Below the pieces are notes generated by a model. The model was given only the letters and a program-made list of their open reading frames with translations, was not told where the DNA came from and searched no databases. A DNA stretch of 64,000 nucleotides from Actinomortierella ambigua (taxonomy: Eukaryota > Mortierellomycota > Mortierellomycetes > Mortierellales > Mortierellaceae): positions 1-64,000 of the forward strand of contig JAAAJB010000062.1 of assembly GCA_016098155.1 (NCBI GenBank). Direction: 5' to 3'. Position 1 is the first letter of the stretch. Each line of letters starts with the position of its first letter. Shown in pieces: positions 1-11,013 of this stretch. Both the position numbers and the translations under genes were made by a program.

Positions 1-670
1 CTTATCTGCCGCGCCAAATGATACCGAGGACAACACTAGAAGGCAGTAAAACCCCAAAAGCCAAGGAGGAGTGACCTAACCTCCTTGCTTTCTACCTCAC
101 CATCCGATCTTCTTTTTCTCTCTCTCTCTCTCTCTCTTTTTCTCACCCTCTCTTTCGCCCATCAGTCAAAGTTTTTTTCTTGGCAAGATTACATCACTCC
201 ACCTGCGCTCGCTCTTGTCAAGTAGAGAACGAGCGGACCACAGGTGGAGGAGAGGGAAGGATGCTCATTCATCTTTCTCGGTCAACAAACAAGCTGGAGA
301 GATGCTGCTACGCGCCGCAACAGAGTGCGTATTGTGGGACCCAGAGGGAGGCTAGCAAGCGCCAGATGGACGAGAGGGAGGCCGAGGGAGGTAATTGCAA
401 TCAGCAAACTGATACCGAGAGCTCCATCACGCAGGAAAGGCCAGGTGAGCTCTTTTGCTTCCTCCCTTCTTTTTCTTGCTGACTCTCTTAACTTCCCCCT
501 TCCGACCCAGTGCACATGGCCTTCACGGCCGCTGCCTATGCGTTTTAGACCTAGCGTGGCCAAGATTCATGGCAGGTAGGATACCTTGACACCTGGCTCT
601 ATGCTCCTTTGCATCTCCAGCTTCTCTATTCACCCACAGACCAACCTCTCCTCCACACATTCATAGGTGC
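1..670. other. No supportable gene; CT microsatellite
   Basis: Left edge of the window. I see a (CT)n tract around 117-139 and short overlapping open frames on both strands with no recognisable domain. No start or splice pattern joins them to the Sel1-like remnant that begins at about 670. This may be decayed sequence upstream of that pseudogene. Confidence 0.5.
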
Positions 671-1420
671 ATGGATAGGGATGTGGACACGTACAGTGAA
701 ATCGATAGCACCAACAAAGCGGATATTAACAAGGATGTGGACAGCACAAAGGGTATTGTCATCAGGACATTGCAACAAGGCACGATCAAGGACTATATGA
801 TTGTAGTGTATTGGTTTCGGACAGCCACAGAGGAATCGCATGTCCTTGGATGGATGTACCAGTATGGTCTTGTAGTCAAACAGGACGATGCCCAGGCGGT
901 AATTTGGTATCGCAAGTCACCTCTCCATGGTTAAGATGTTGACGGGGCCGACATTGAGGCTCTATCATGGTGGCGAAAGGCGGTCGACTGAGAACACCAA
1001 AATTTGCAGGATACTATTGGAACAGTATATCTCAATGTTCGCCAGAATGATCAGAGCAATGTCGAAGCTATGTTGTGGTAGCAAGTGGCGGTTCCCTATG
1101 GTCATGCGCAAGCACAATACAACTTAGGGCAGGCATAGTCAACTGGACGAGGTGTTGGCGAGAGCACCGTCGAGGCTGCTGCTTGGCAGACGTGAGCAGC
1201 CGCACAAGGATATGCAAGTGCACAGCGCAGCCATGGACGAGCATATTCAAATGGCAGGGGTGTTGACCAAAACGACATTGAGACCCTCTTGTGGTGGGGA
1301 AACACAGAAGGCACCGACACACACAATTCAACATACTATCAGCAGGGTAAAACGAGGAATAGGCTATTTCGCATCCAAATGCTGTCCCTGTGAGCGGTGC
1401 CAAGTTCCTCAAACTGGCAT
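671..1420 (+). pseudogene. Decayed Sel1-repeat gene
   Basis: Reading the plus strand in shifting frames gives at least four Sel1-type helical repeats (the TPR-like motif with conserved G-Y-G-V-D-A-W-Y/W positions). Examples are VLGWMYQYGLVVKQDDAQA followed by VIWYRKS (about 848-920), ADIEALSWWRKAVD (about 947-989), HAQAQYNLGQA (about 1102-1134) and NGRGVDQNDIETLLWW (about 1252-1300). Each block is interrupted by a stop or a frame change: TAA after the first repeat, TGA after the second, and a TAG in the 1130s. No intron signals rescue the frame. Sel1 proteins are adaptor scaffolds and are expanded in Mucoromycota and their relatives. This copy is non-coding as it stands; its original length and partner domains are unknown. 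A second remnant lies near 37.2-37.7 kb. Confidence 0.72.
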
Positions 1421-1545
1421 TAACGCATCAGTAGTATCCGCCGTTATAGCTTTTGGCATGGGAAGCTCCAAGTTGTTGCCAGACAATAGATGCTTCATCC
1501 TCAACACTTTATTTTTACGGAATGAGAAGCAAGGCTGTGAGTGAT

Positions 1546-1608
1546 GTGCGTGTGTGTGTGAGTGTGTGTGTGCGTGTGCGTGAGTGTGTGGTGTGTGTGC
1601 GTGCGTGT
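1546..1608. repeat. GT-rich microsatellite
   Basis: A degenerate (GT)n / GTGC tract lying between the Sel1 remnant and the 3' side of TAF6. It is simple sequence, probably replication slippage. Confidence 0.85.
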
Positions 1609-1816
1609 ATATTTTTTCTAGAGGTTGCCAACAAACAACGGGGTGGTATCCTGAATGGCCATGAAGATATCACTTCTTTTGACGGACTTGCTCAGCAGAA
1701 AGACCTGCACAAAGTCGCCTTTCCTTGAATGGTACTTCGTCCCCATGTTGCCACCATGACCCATGCCCACTCTGAAAATCTCGGCCTGCAGTCATTCAAC
1801 CGAGGAAGACAAGTCC

Positions 1817-3889
1817 TTAGAGCGAGGTAACGATCGACTTAAATCCAAGAATGTGAAGCTCGATGCCCTCCTGTTTCAGCACAGCATTGGCGAATGCCTC
1901 ACCAATACGACTGACCAAAGGTGCTCGAATGGCCTCCAGGGATAGCAGCATACCCGAGGGGTTTGCCTGCGCCTCCCTTGTTGCTTCGTGTTTGATCATC
2001 GAAGTCAGTCCAGCCTTGTAGAAGAAGAAGAAGGAAAAAGGCAAGGTGAGCATAGTGGTAAGTTACAATCAAAGAGCAAAAAAAAAAAAAAAAAAGGGCC
2101 CATGCTCAAAAATAGGGCAAGATAGTAACGTCAAGCTCACATACCACGATGGCCTCGAAACAATGCTCGGCCTCTTTCCGCTTGACGGTCTTCTCCTGGC
2201 TGACGAGGTCTTCATCCATGGCTGTATCATTGGGCAGATATGGCTCCAGCAGTGTCGAGTACGTTTTCAGATTTGGAACAACGAGTGTATTGAACACTTC
2301 AGGCCCAAGGCGCGACAGCCCCAGCACGGCACCATAGTGCGTAGTGAAAGGCTTTTCGGGGTCGAGGAAGGCATGAAGCAAGGTGCGGGCAACTCGAGGC
2401 TGTAATGTATGGTAGGCGGTGCCGTACTTGTTGATGATGAGCAAGATGATGTTGGCTGCAGACTCTCGAAGCGCCCAGTGGTTCTCCTGTGGTGACTCTC
2501 CGAGGCGCTTGGCAACCAGGCATGTCAGCACTGTGGGCATAATCTGATGCAGGTATGGCTCCACGAACAGGTTGTTGTTTTCCAAGAGTGCGTTCAGCAT
2601 AGCCATCATCGACTCGAGTACTGTCAGGTTGCGAAGATTGGTTGTGACCTACAAAGAAAAAATGATTTGTGTGAGTCAGTTAAAAACAAGAACGCCAATA
2701 ACCAGAGTCTTTCAGACGAAGCTCCTTTTGAGAAAACTACCTTCTCTGCGGCGAGCTGCACAAAATATGGCAAGAGTTGGTGGAGTCCTGGGTCATTTTG
2801 CAGGCTGCTAATGCCGGTCGCTCTAAGCACCTCATCCTGACTGAGCGCAGCGTTGGCAATACGTTCGTAGTACATCTGAAGCTCCTTGGAAAGTACGTGC
2901 TTGACCAATGGTTTGATTTCAGCACCACCTCCGCTTGCATTTGCATGGTTGATGCCCGCATTGTTGGCACCACTCCCACTTCCAGGGTTGGCGCCGGCGC
3001 CAGCTCCTACTGCCTTGACTCCTGGCTGAACGGCAAGAGAGCCTGGGTCCAATTTAATCCGCTTGTGCAAAAGATCCGCTTTGGCGTCGGATGGTGTTGG
3101 GTTCTGTGGAATTGCAGGTTGAACGCCTTCGATCGCAAGCCAGTGTGCTGTAGCGCAGAGGTGAGATAGGGAAGGAAAAAAAACACATGGAAGTCGTTAG
3201 AGCCGGCATGGGTTGGTGTGCAGTGACATATATAGAATCGGGGGCCACCTTGAAAAGATCGGACATACATGTAAAAGTGACGTCCAATGGCACCTTTGGC
3301 AGGGGTGTGCTCAGAATGCCTTCAAAGTCCAGTTCCTCATCCTCAACAAAGTATACATCTGTCATTCCTGTCGCGGCTGTACCGACAGTCGTTTTTCGGA
3401 AACGAGATGATTCCGATGAATTGAATCCGTACAGTGGCTAGTTCCAGAGATCAAAGGCAACAAACAATACAGTTAGGCATACACCACATCTACCCCTGGC
3501 CTTGTCATGATCTCGTTTAAGCCTGAGATCTATCCTTTGTTACCTCTACATTCCTGACCCGTAGGGCATTGTTAATATCATCCACTGTGAGCTTGGTGCG
3601 CTTGCTGTGACGCATAAACTTCATCGCCTCCTGCACAATCTCATGGATACGATATTCGACGTCCTGAGCCAGTGCACCGGCCACATCGTCCTTGAGATTA
3701 GGGATGCCCACCGCCTCGGCTATATCCTACGCGTAGGTCCGACAATAGAGTAAAAAAAAAAAAAAAAAGTTTGGCTCCATCAACTAATGATGTTCATCAA
3801 GTGGCTAACCACGCATTCTAATACTCTCAGGAACAAATGCATCACAGGCTCCAAGGTACCTTGATTGTTGATGGTGGAAAGACGCTCAT
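1817..3889 (-). CDS. TAF6: TFIID/SAGA subunit TAF6
   Basis: Six exons on the minus strand: 3889-3860, 3726-3544, 3437-3269, 3147-2741, 2648-2145 and 2014-1817; the spliced frame is exactly 1491 nt (496 aa). The start [10 protein letters not shown] continues across the first intron into DIAEAVG, the classic TAF6 N-terminus. Residues about 1-70 form the histone fold ([19 protein letters not shown], then [15 protein letters not shown]). PLYGF and PLDVTF-S-HWLAIEG follow, the usual linker into the second half. A glycine/alanine-rich spacer leads to the C-terminal HEAT-repeat domain ([38 protein letters not shown]). By family knowledge TAF6 pairs with TAF9 in TFIID and SAGA. The acceptor of the last exon (CTACAAG) is not a usual YAG, so its first residues are less sure. 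The start is divergent from the gene at 4302. Confidence 0.95.
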
Positions 3890-4301
3890 GTTAACGCAAT
3901 GAGAATGAGAGGCTGGAAAGCAGAATAAAGTCGAAACCGTATGAGGCGATCAGGTAGGCAGTTCTCCAGCCTTTCCAGACGAGCTCAAAGCCACCAGGGG
4001 CAATGCTCCGCTATTGTAGTTTGTACAATGAGCAGGCAGCAACCATTCTCACAACGCACCAAGTGTTATTCCAAAAAATAAAATAAAAATAAAATAAAAA
4101 AGGGAAGAAGCAATGAGGATGATTGTGTTCCTACATCGTCGCAAAGAGCAGAACCTCAACCATTAACGCCCTTCTCCCTGCATGGTGCTCTGAGGCATGT
4201 CCAGTCAGACGTTCGGACTGTCTCTTTTGCCGCCAAAATTTTTTAACGGACCGTGGCCACTTCAATTGGCAAACTGAGTTTAATCATATTCGTACATCAC
4301 A
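3890..4301. promoter_or_regulatory. Divergent promoter region of TAF6 and the 349-aa gene
   Basis: A 412-bp gap between two start codons on opposite strands. It holds an A/T-rich stretch (about 4072-4101, repeated aaaat/ataaa) but no motif I can name with confidence. Both genes are probably served from here. Confidence 0.5.
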
Positions 4302-6101
4302 ATGGAGCAGGCAATTCATTCAGAGAGGCCCGAGGACGCAACTCCAAAGGATGGCCCCGAGAGTGCACCCGCAGAGGAACCAGACGTAGCAGGGGCGACT
4401 CGCTCAGAAATGTAATTCCCATGGAGCACAGGATGTGACGCAGGAAGTTCAAGCTACTGGCGGGGTAACAACACCCAAAAATGGACAAAACTCTCACCAT
4501 TGCAGCTCTTGTGAGAGGATTCAATAGGTCTACCATGGTCAATCTGCTAGCGGCATCCATCCAAGGGATGCAAGGATCGCTGGGCAATGCCTATCAGGTA
4601 GAACGAGCTCATTCTTGGAAGACGCGACAAAAAAAATGTGCAAATGTTCACGAACCTAAACGACCGCGTTGTGCTTCGTCGTTTCATTTCATTATAGTCC
4701 ATGGCCAACAATCTGAAGCAGAGCATGGAGATGACCATGGCGATGAGTACTATGATGGAGAAGTTACTCCTGAGCAGCATGCAAATTAGTATGTAACAGA
4801 GGCGTTGGTTGTGTCTACAGTAATTTTGTGAGTGCCTGGAGGCGGGAATTTTAACCTCTTATGAACTGAATTTGGACTAATAGAGTCACGGATAGAACGA
4901 CAGGATGGCCGGATCCGAATGACTCTCATGATGGAAAACACCAGCCAGTTTCCACTGCCAAAGCTGTCAGGAACCATCGTGCTAACACGGCAAAGCGACG
5001 AGCAGCAGACAGCAGTATCAACACTGCCTACATGGTTATCAAGTCGGGTCGAATCAATCGTCGAGTAAGTCTTGAGTGCGGATCTGAAACCAATCGTTTG
5101 TTGTACCAGTACTGCAGTGTTTGAGCGTCATGCACGCAGGGACGAAGACAACATGCAGAGACGATCTCACACGTTTTACTTGACTGTGCAGCCCTAGAAG
5201 AGCACCTATCGAACAGACAAGCAGCATCTACAACCAACCTGATACCAATCCGGAGCTAACACTAGGACCAGGAACTCGATGGGTCGAGGTCTATGAGTGG
5301 GACCTTCAGACGGTGGAGGACTGGCTTATTCTTGTGCACGTTGGCTTCAGTAGTCCAGGAACAGGAAAGCGGCTGACCAAGGAGCATGAATGCTGCATTT
5401 ATGTCCTGGACCAGGTACGAGAAGGAAGGTGTGGGGGGGAGGTCTATGCCTTTGGCAATGTTTGGATCTCCCGAAGAGGCAGTGCTAGCAGCGGATTGTT
5501 TGTATGTGATTTTCGAGATTGTTACATCCGACTTATTTGGCTATCTCCTTGCACATCTCCTATTGGTAGTACGACGCTGAATGGCTCGCTCAGAAAGAGG
5601 TCGAGGACGCTGCAGTAGAGGACCACGAGTACGAATGCCAGCTGCGGATCAGCGCTCTTCGGGAAATCATGCAAATACCGGCGATCGCAGGAGTGAATTT
5701 AAACGATCGATTCATGCTCACTTTGCCTGCGCAGACTTTTTGTCAGGTATGGATGGGTGTTTGTCATAATGGAAAACAAAGAGGGGATGGAAACAATGGT
5801 GGGTCATCGGACTTGCTCTTTTTGCCAAAGAGCAACGCTCGGCTGAAGGAAGACTCTTACATCGATTGTACCCCCTTGCTCCCGCGATCTAATTTCCTAT
5901 TAGGCTGTGCCTGGATCTGCGTCATCACCTTCGGTCATCTATGGCCGAGTGACCGAGATCTCTGCGGACGGACAGGAGGCCAAGTGCCGGTTAGGTGTAC
6001 CGGCGACGAGCAGTGTAGACCACGGTGATAGTCAGCATGGGGGGCCAGCTCGTCTGGCAGTCCTCCGTGTTAGCCAGGAATTGCAGGTGCTTGGGCAATA
6101 A
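4302..6101 (+). CDS. Conserved-looking unknown protein, 349 aa
   Basis: Seven exons: 4302-4411, 4528-4597, 4698-4788, 4884-5064, 5192-5414, 5570-5746 and 5904-6101; the spliced frame is 1050 nt. The first intron changes the apparent stop after SEM into an open frame (SEMSTMVNLL), which supports the model. The protein starts with an acidic, proline-rich tail (EQAIHSERPEDATPKDGPE). A methionine-rich helix follows (about residues 60-95, MANNLKQSMEMTMAMSTMME, likely coiled coil). The C-terminal half looks globular, with an aromatic core (RWVEVYEWDLQTVEDWLILV) and VIYGRVTEISADGQEA near the end. I do not recognise the family. No signal peptide or membrane segment is visible. It shares a divergent promoter region with TAF6. 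Gene reality is supported by seven mutually in-phase introns. Confidence 0.8.
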
Positions 6102-6390
6102 TAAGAGGCCGCCACTTTCTGCTACTGCTGGAGACAATCTGTTTTTGCCTTTTTGGGATGATCCCCCTCCTCGTAATCAATCCCCCCCCCCTCTCTCCCT
6201 CGTGGCTGTCCAAGAGTCCAAGAGTCTAAAAGACTTTTTCTTTCCCCTCATTCATTCATTCATTCAACCTTTCCCACTCTTCGCCTCTCCACTCCTTCTT
6301 CTCTCCACTCTTCTCTCCTCTCCACTCTTTGCATCTCATTTTCGCACAACCCCACTCAGCTCCCACCATTCTCTGCTTTCATTGCCGACA
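6102..6390 (+). promoter_or_regulatory. Pyrimidine-rich leader upstream of the 643-aa gene
   Basis: The sequence from about 6165 to 6390 is strongly C/T-rich (runs of C, then repeated CTCTCC/CTTCT). This matches the leaders seen before other starts in this window. It is open in the frame of the following gene, so the open frame there runs back to 6025, but the composition is that of an untranslated leader. Confidence 0.5.
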
Positions 6391-8322
6391 ATGAACAGAG
6401 CAGTCGACCCGCTTCGTCGACTGGTGGTGCAGTTAAACTCGAGGCTCTTCGCTCAGACGAGGCCACCACCAGTCGGCACCCAAGTGCTTCCACACACAAC
6501 CCATCACACTCACCATTACCACCACCATGCTGTAGCCCACGTACACCCCCACCAGCCTGTTCCCACCGCGACCATCGTGCCCTCCAAGGCGTCCATCTTT
6601 GGCCAGTTTGAGCGCAAGGTGCCCTCGCTTGCTCACAAGGATGGCCCAGCCCTGATGAAACATCTCGCTCAGACCCACAGGCTTCTTGTTCCGGAGCCCG
6701 TGCGCGTGGCTGCTGTCAACTATGCTTGCCGCTCAGCAGGTCGTCCCAAGATGGCCTCGCTTCTGTCGCAGCACGCCAATCGCCAGCGCTTCCACCAACC
6801 TTTGGTCTGGGGCTCGACCAATGGCGTCGTCCCTCACGCCTTTGCCAAGAACGTTGGTCTCTCGTCCTCACGTGGCTACTGCTCCACCACATTGGCCATG
6901 AACGGGCCCGTCAAGGCCCTTGCCCAGATGTACGCCAAGCCCTTGGGCTCGCTGCCAACCCATGCCCAAAAGCACCAGCTGTCCGAGAAGGACCTGAAGC
7001 AGCAGTCCCCACGCACTGCCCGCAAAATGCACCACCGCCCTTCGTCTGATGACACCAAGCCCCGCCGTCGCCGAGGTGCTCGCCGCCAGGCTCCTGCACA
7101 CTTTGTCTCGTTCGAGACCGTCCAGGCGTTTATTGCCCGTGCCACCCAGATGGAGCAGCAGCGTGAGATGGCGATGCTGTGCGACGATGTTGTCATGGCG
7201 CCCATCACGGAGGCAGTGGCGATCTCGCTTGCCAAGGTGACCGGCCGTACCGAGGAGGAGCTGGAGGAGCTACCCAAGCTGGTCTGTTCGGACGACTGCC
7301 CGACAAGTGTCGACATGTGCTTCTTGCTGGACTCATCGCCGCTGTGGCATCTGGACACGATGGTTTCGGCGCTGCATACGGACTCATTGCGAGCTCCGCG
7401 CGTGTTGAACAGGGATTTCATCGACGACCTGCTGGAGATTTCCAACTGCCAGTACCAGCACTACATGGAGGTGTCGACGATCTTGCAGCGGCTGGTGCGA
7501 TGCCCCGAAGCCCGCGAGATCTCCTTGACAGGATATGAGCTTCGCGTCCACTTTGAGGGTACTTCGTTGTTTGAGATGCACAAGTTCCTCAAGGCGCTGG
7601 GTATCGACCCGTTGAGCCCCAACTTTGAGCTGGAGGAACTGTATGCCGACGACTCGATGCAGGACCGCTACTTTCCTGACACTGCGACCATGCACTACTA
7701 CAATAGGCTGTCGATGATGACTGGAGAAGACACTTGGGATGACTGCTCTTCGATTGCGTCTGGACTCGGTAGCTCGGTAATGATGACCCCTTCGGAGTAT
7801 AGCTCCAGCCAAGTCAGCCTTGTCTACATGTCATCGGCCCCTGCAGAGCAGACAGCTTGGGAAACGGTTGCCTCTCTGATGGAGTTTGAAAAGGAGCAGT
7901 TGGAACAGGATGACGACGAGCAAGAGGACTACAACAATCAAGAGTCGACTCCTGCACCCTCGGTTGAAACAAAAGTGGAGGAGGTGGAGGACGAGGGCGA
8001 AAACGAGGAATATGAAGGCCATGGGTATGATTCGGATGAGACGTCGAGCTTCCTGTTTGACGCCCCCGCCGTTGAGGATGAGATGATAGCTTGGGCCGAG
8101 GAGGAAGTCGACGACATGGATGTCAGAGCTGAGGGACGCCAAGCACCCATATCCCAAATGCCGTCGCCTTCGTCATCGCAACAGCTTCAGGAACAGCAGA
8201 TGCCAATCCTTGCCATGTCAAGCCAGATCCTCAACTCGACCCCGGTCGGCCAGGAATACTTTGAAAACATTCGGATGTTTTTGGACAGCCTTGAGGCTAT
8301 GAACAACAACCCGTTTGCGTAA
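6391..8322 (+). CDS. Unknown 643-aa protein, acidic C-terminus
   Basis: A single-exon gene of 643 codons. I chose the ATG at 6391 (MNRAVDPLRRLVVQL) because the 120 in-frame codons before it are a C/T-rich leader. The N-terminus is basic and might be a mitochondrial presequence, but an aspartate at position 6 weakens that. A His-rich stretch (HHTHHYHHH) follows, then a basic patch (KPRRRRGARRQAP, about residues 225-240). A well-ordered central segment has LDSSPLWHLDTMVSALH and YELRVHFEGTSLFEMHKFL (about 310-420). A serine-rich, then Glu/Asp-rich low-complexity tail carries several acidic runs, and the protein ends in NNPFA. I do not recognise the family. Coding character is clear from the long G/C-ending codon bias. 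Confidence 0.82.
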   Translation: MNRAVDPLRRLVVQLNSRLFAQTRPPPVGTQVLPHTTHHTHHYHHHAVAHVHPHQPVPTATIVPSKASIFGQFERKVPSLAHKDGPALMKHLAQTHRLLVPEPVRVAAVNYACRSAGRPKMASLLSQHANRQRFHQPLVWGSTNGVVPHAFAKNVGLSSSRGYCSTTLAMNGPVKALAQMYAKPLGSLPTHAQKHQLSEKDLKQQSPRTARKMHHRPSSDDTKPRRRRGARRQAPAHFVSFETVQAFIARATQMEQQREMAMLCDDVVMAPITEAVAISLAKVTGRTEEELEELPKLVCSDDCPTSVDMCFLLDSSPLWHLDTMVSALHTDSLRAPRVLNRDFIDDLLEISNCQYQHYMEVSTILQRLVRCPEAREISLTGYELRVHFEGTSLFEMHKFLKALGIDPLSPNFELEELYADDSMQDRYFPDTATMHYYNRLSMMTGEDTWDDCSSIASGLGSSVMMTPSEYSSSQVSLVYMSSAPAEQTAWETVASLMEFEKEQLEQDDDEQEDYNNQESTPAPSVETKVEEVEDEGENEEYEGHGYDSDETSSFLFDAPAVEDEMIAWAEEEVDDMDVRAEGRQAPISQMPSPSSSQQLQEQQMPILAMSSQILNSTPVGQEYFENIRMFLDSLEAMNNNPFA

Positions 8323-9197
8323 AGCAAGACGCCCTTCTTTGTTTCCTGGATTATGGGAAACATGAAGCGAAAAGAAAAAATGATTGGAAATGACCCCTTC
8401 CCCACTCTTTAGTACCTCTTTTTCTCCCAGCGTGCCTATGAATGCCCACTCTGACCACTAAAAAAATGTTCTGCAAATTTGAGTGTTTGCGCTGCAGTCT
8501 GTAGTCTCGTGTTGTTCAGCGCGATAGGACAGTGTGTTTCAACAACGACAGGAGAACAGGTTTAGATCTAGCCCCTTATTGTTCTGCTTGTTCGGCTCAC
8601 TATTTCACTTTCTTATCGTTGCTTTTCTCCCCTCTTCTTTCTAAGGTGGTTGTCACCAGGTCCCGTCTGCTGTCGCGCTTCATTGGTTCCATGGACAACC
8701 CCTGAAGAGCCAAGCCAATTCTCCACCAGTCTGAAAAGACAATAGTATGAGGAACTTTACTTCTCAACACACCAAAACGCCTCTTCAGTCCACCTTCACT
8801 TCGTCGTATGCCATGTAACCCTGCCGCTTACAGCTTTCCCCTTCATTAGACCAAACCCCCCAAAACTGCATGGAATCTCGACAGTGGTTGCAAAGCCCCA
8901 CTTTTCTGTTGTTTTTCTCTTCGTCGTGCTCACCTCCCCTTCACTTGGTACCCGACCAGACTGAATCTTTTCTCTTTCAGAGAAAAAGAGGGTCGGTTCC
9001 AGGATAAAGGCATGATGGGTATGAGGGAGAGAAATCAAAAACTGTGGAGCTCTGCTACCACTGGGGACGATTTTTTTTTCCAGAAAGTGTAGTGTGATTT
9101 CTACATATTTGGTGGCGTCGCAGTTGAAATGTCATGGACGGGTGAAAACTCATTGGTTCCTTTCAATTAGCCCCATTGAAAGGAAAGCTGGGACATC
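8323..9197. other. Intergenic; leader of NSRP1
   Basis: An 875-bp gap between two plus-strand genes. It contains the 3' flank of the 643-aa gene and the upstream region of NSRP1. A short imperfect palindrome sits at about 8968-8989 (TTTTCTCTTTCAGAGAAAAA). CATTGG (inverted CCAAT) occurs at about 8682 and 9152. I see no coding pattern. Confidence 0.45.
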
Positions 9198-10613
9198 ATG
9201 TCAGGACTCCAATTTGGTTTGAACGTCAAAGCCAAGAAGGGTCTCGGTGCATCGGCCCTCTCCCGCCCCAGCAAACCCACCGTCTCCAAGACTCGACCTT
9301 CTGTCTTTGGGGCTGATGCAGACAATGACGACGATGACGACCTTGACAATGACCATGGAGCTCTAGCATTCGCAAAATCGGGATCCAAACCACCCACATT
9401 GTCCTCCACCATCACTACTACCACTACTACCACCACCACCACCACCGCGACCCCAACCGCCGCCGCTGCCACCAGCAACAACGCCGTTAACCGCTCGCTT
9501 CGCGCCTATGCCCAATCGACGACCCATTCCCTCTCCGTGATCGAGCAACAAAACGCCGCGCTGGCACAGGATGCGACCGTCTTTGACTATGACGGCGTCT
9601 ACGACCAGCTCAAGACCGGCGAGCGGCTCAAGGCGCTCGTGCGCAAACAAGAGGCTGCCGCCGGTCAATCCAGATACATTGAATCCATGCTCCGGTCACG
9701 GGAACAGCGACAGCTGGACCAACAGCTCGCCCAGGAGAAGAAGCTGGAACGGGAGCGACAGGCCGAGGGGGAAATGTATGCGGACAAGGATCAGTTTGTG
9801 ACCCCGGCCTACAAGGCCCAGAAGGAGGCTGCTCGCTTGGCCGAAGAGGAAGAACAGAAGCGAGAGGAAGAGTTGGCCAAGGACAAGGATGGCAAACGGA
9901 TGCAAGGGTTTTATCGACACATGCTGAACGAACAGGCACGATTACGCCCCGGTGGTGGTGTTAGTGGTGCCCTCGATGAAGATGAGGAGGCCCTGGCCAA
10001 AAAGTTGGGCCTCAAGAATGCGCACGAGGGCCTGAAATTGACCGAGGCCACGGCCGACTTGGATCGGGACAAGGAGGAGAAGGAACAGATCGCCAAGGCG
10101 CGTGCAGAAGGCTTGAAGGTCGTCGTGAACGATGATGGTCAGGTGGTCGACAAGCGTGATCTTCTCAAGGCTGGGTTGAATGTGTTCAAATCAAAAGAAC
10201 CGACCTCGGCCCGTGGAAAGTCGTCGTCGTCGACATCATCGCCATCTGACCGAGAGCGGGATAGGGATCGTCGCGACTATCGGGATCGGGATCGGGATCG
10301 AGATCGAGACCGGAGAAGCGGTGGTGGTAGCAGTAACTCTTACAGTCGCGGCGGTCGAGATCGTCCATCCTCCCGCGAAACACCCGACGAAAGACAGCGG
10401 TCGCGCATGACGGAGCAAATCGAATCGCAGCTGTTGGACCAGGAGAAACAGCGTCAGCAGGAGGAAAAGGAGAGACAGGACTCGATTCGCGAGGCTCTCA
10501 AGCGCAAGAACCAGGATGACCAAGTCATGGACGCCAAGGCTCGTTACCTCGCCCGAAAGAAGGCTGCCGCAGATGCAGCAGCAGCCGGAGGAGGAACAGA
10601 CAGCGGCGCCTAG
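9198..10613 (+). CDS. NSRP1: Nuclear speckle splicing regulator NSRP1/CCDC55-like
   Basis: A single-exon frame of 471 aa. It opens with SGLQFGLNVKAKK, the short conserved N-terminal signature of the CCDC55/NSRP1 (DUF2040) family. A threonine run encoded by an ACC/ACT repeat follows (about 9412-9445). The family core is present: FDYDGVYDQLK, then a long charged coiled coil with RYIESMLRSREQR, EKKLERERQAEGEMYADKDQ and FVTPAYKAQKEA, and a YRHMLNEQAR motif (residues about 115-260). The C-terminal third is an RD/RE-rich low-complexity region (SDRERDRDRRDYRDRDRD), typical of splicing-associated proteins. By family knowledge it is nuclear and influences alternative splice-site choice. The lack of introns is notable beside its intron-rich neighbours. 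Confidence 0.9.
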   Translation: MSGLQFGLNVKAKKGLGASALSRPSKPTVSKTRPSVFGADADNDDDDDLDNDHGALAFAKSGSKPPTLSSTITTTTTTTTTTTATPTAAAATSNNAVNRSLRAYAQSTTHSLSVIEQQNAALAQDATVFDYDGVYDQLKTGERLKALVRKQEAAAGQSRYIESMLRSREQRQLDQQLAQEKKLERERQAEGEMYADKDQFVTPAYKAQKEAARLAEEEEQKREEELAKDKDGKRMQGFYRHMLNEQARLRPGGGVSGALDEDEEALAKKLGLKNAHEGLKLTEATADLDRDKEEKEQIAKARAEGLKVVVNDDGQVVDKRDLLKAGLNVFKSKEPTSARGKSSSSTSSPSDRERDRDRRDYRDRDRDRDRDRRSGGGSSNSYSRGGRDRPSSRETPDERQRSRMTEQIESQLLDQEKQRQQEEKERQDSIREALKRKNQDDQVMDAKARYLARKKAAADAAAAGGGTDSGA

Positions 10614-11013
10614 TGGGCGAAACTTTTAACGACCACAATGTATAGTAAATATTATTTTTTTCACATAGCTCTATGTATATTCATGTGAATCAACCACTTG
10701 TGCTACCTCGGAAAATATACAGGGTTTCACTGGAGATGGTGTAGTGCTGGATGGAGTACAGAGATGAGAATAATTTTATGTAGGATATGTTACATCTATG
10801 GCGATTAGGGCAGATTGGTAAAAGATAGCGGTATATACCTGTGGAGTAGAAGCCACGCGGTGAGGATTGAAAGAAAGGATGATATGAGGGGGGAAAGGTA
10901 TTTTTTTGAATGGAGCACTTTTAACTCCCCTTGCCTACTTTCCGCCGTTGAGCAAACAGTTTGGTCGACGTGCTCTTCCCTTCACGCCCACGGGCTCTCT
11001 CCTCGCCCACGAG
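10614..11013. other. Convergent 3' region
   Basis: A gap between the 3' ends of NSRP1 (+) and the SLC35-like gene (-). The first part is A/T-rich (TAGTAAATATTATTTTTTT at about 10644) and could hold the NSRP1 polyadenylation signals. No gene seen. Confidence 0.5.

Noticed and set aside
6025..6390. N-terminal extension of the 643-aa protein
   Set aside because: The extension is encoded by a C/T-rich leader typical of 5' untranslated sequence and overlaps the 3' end of the preceding gene.
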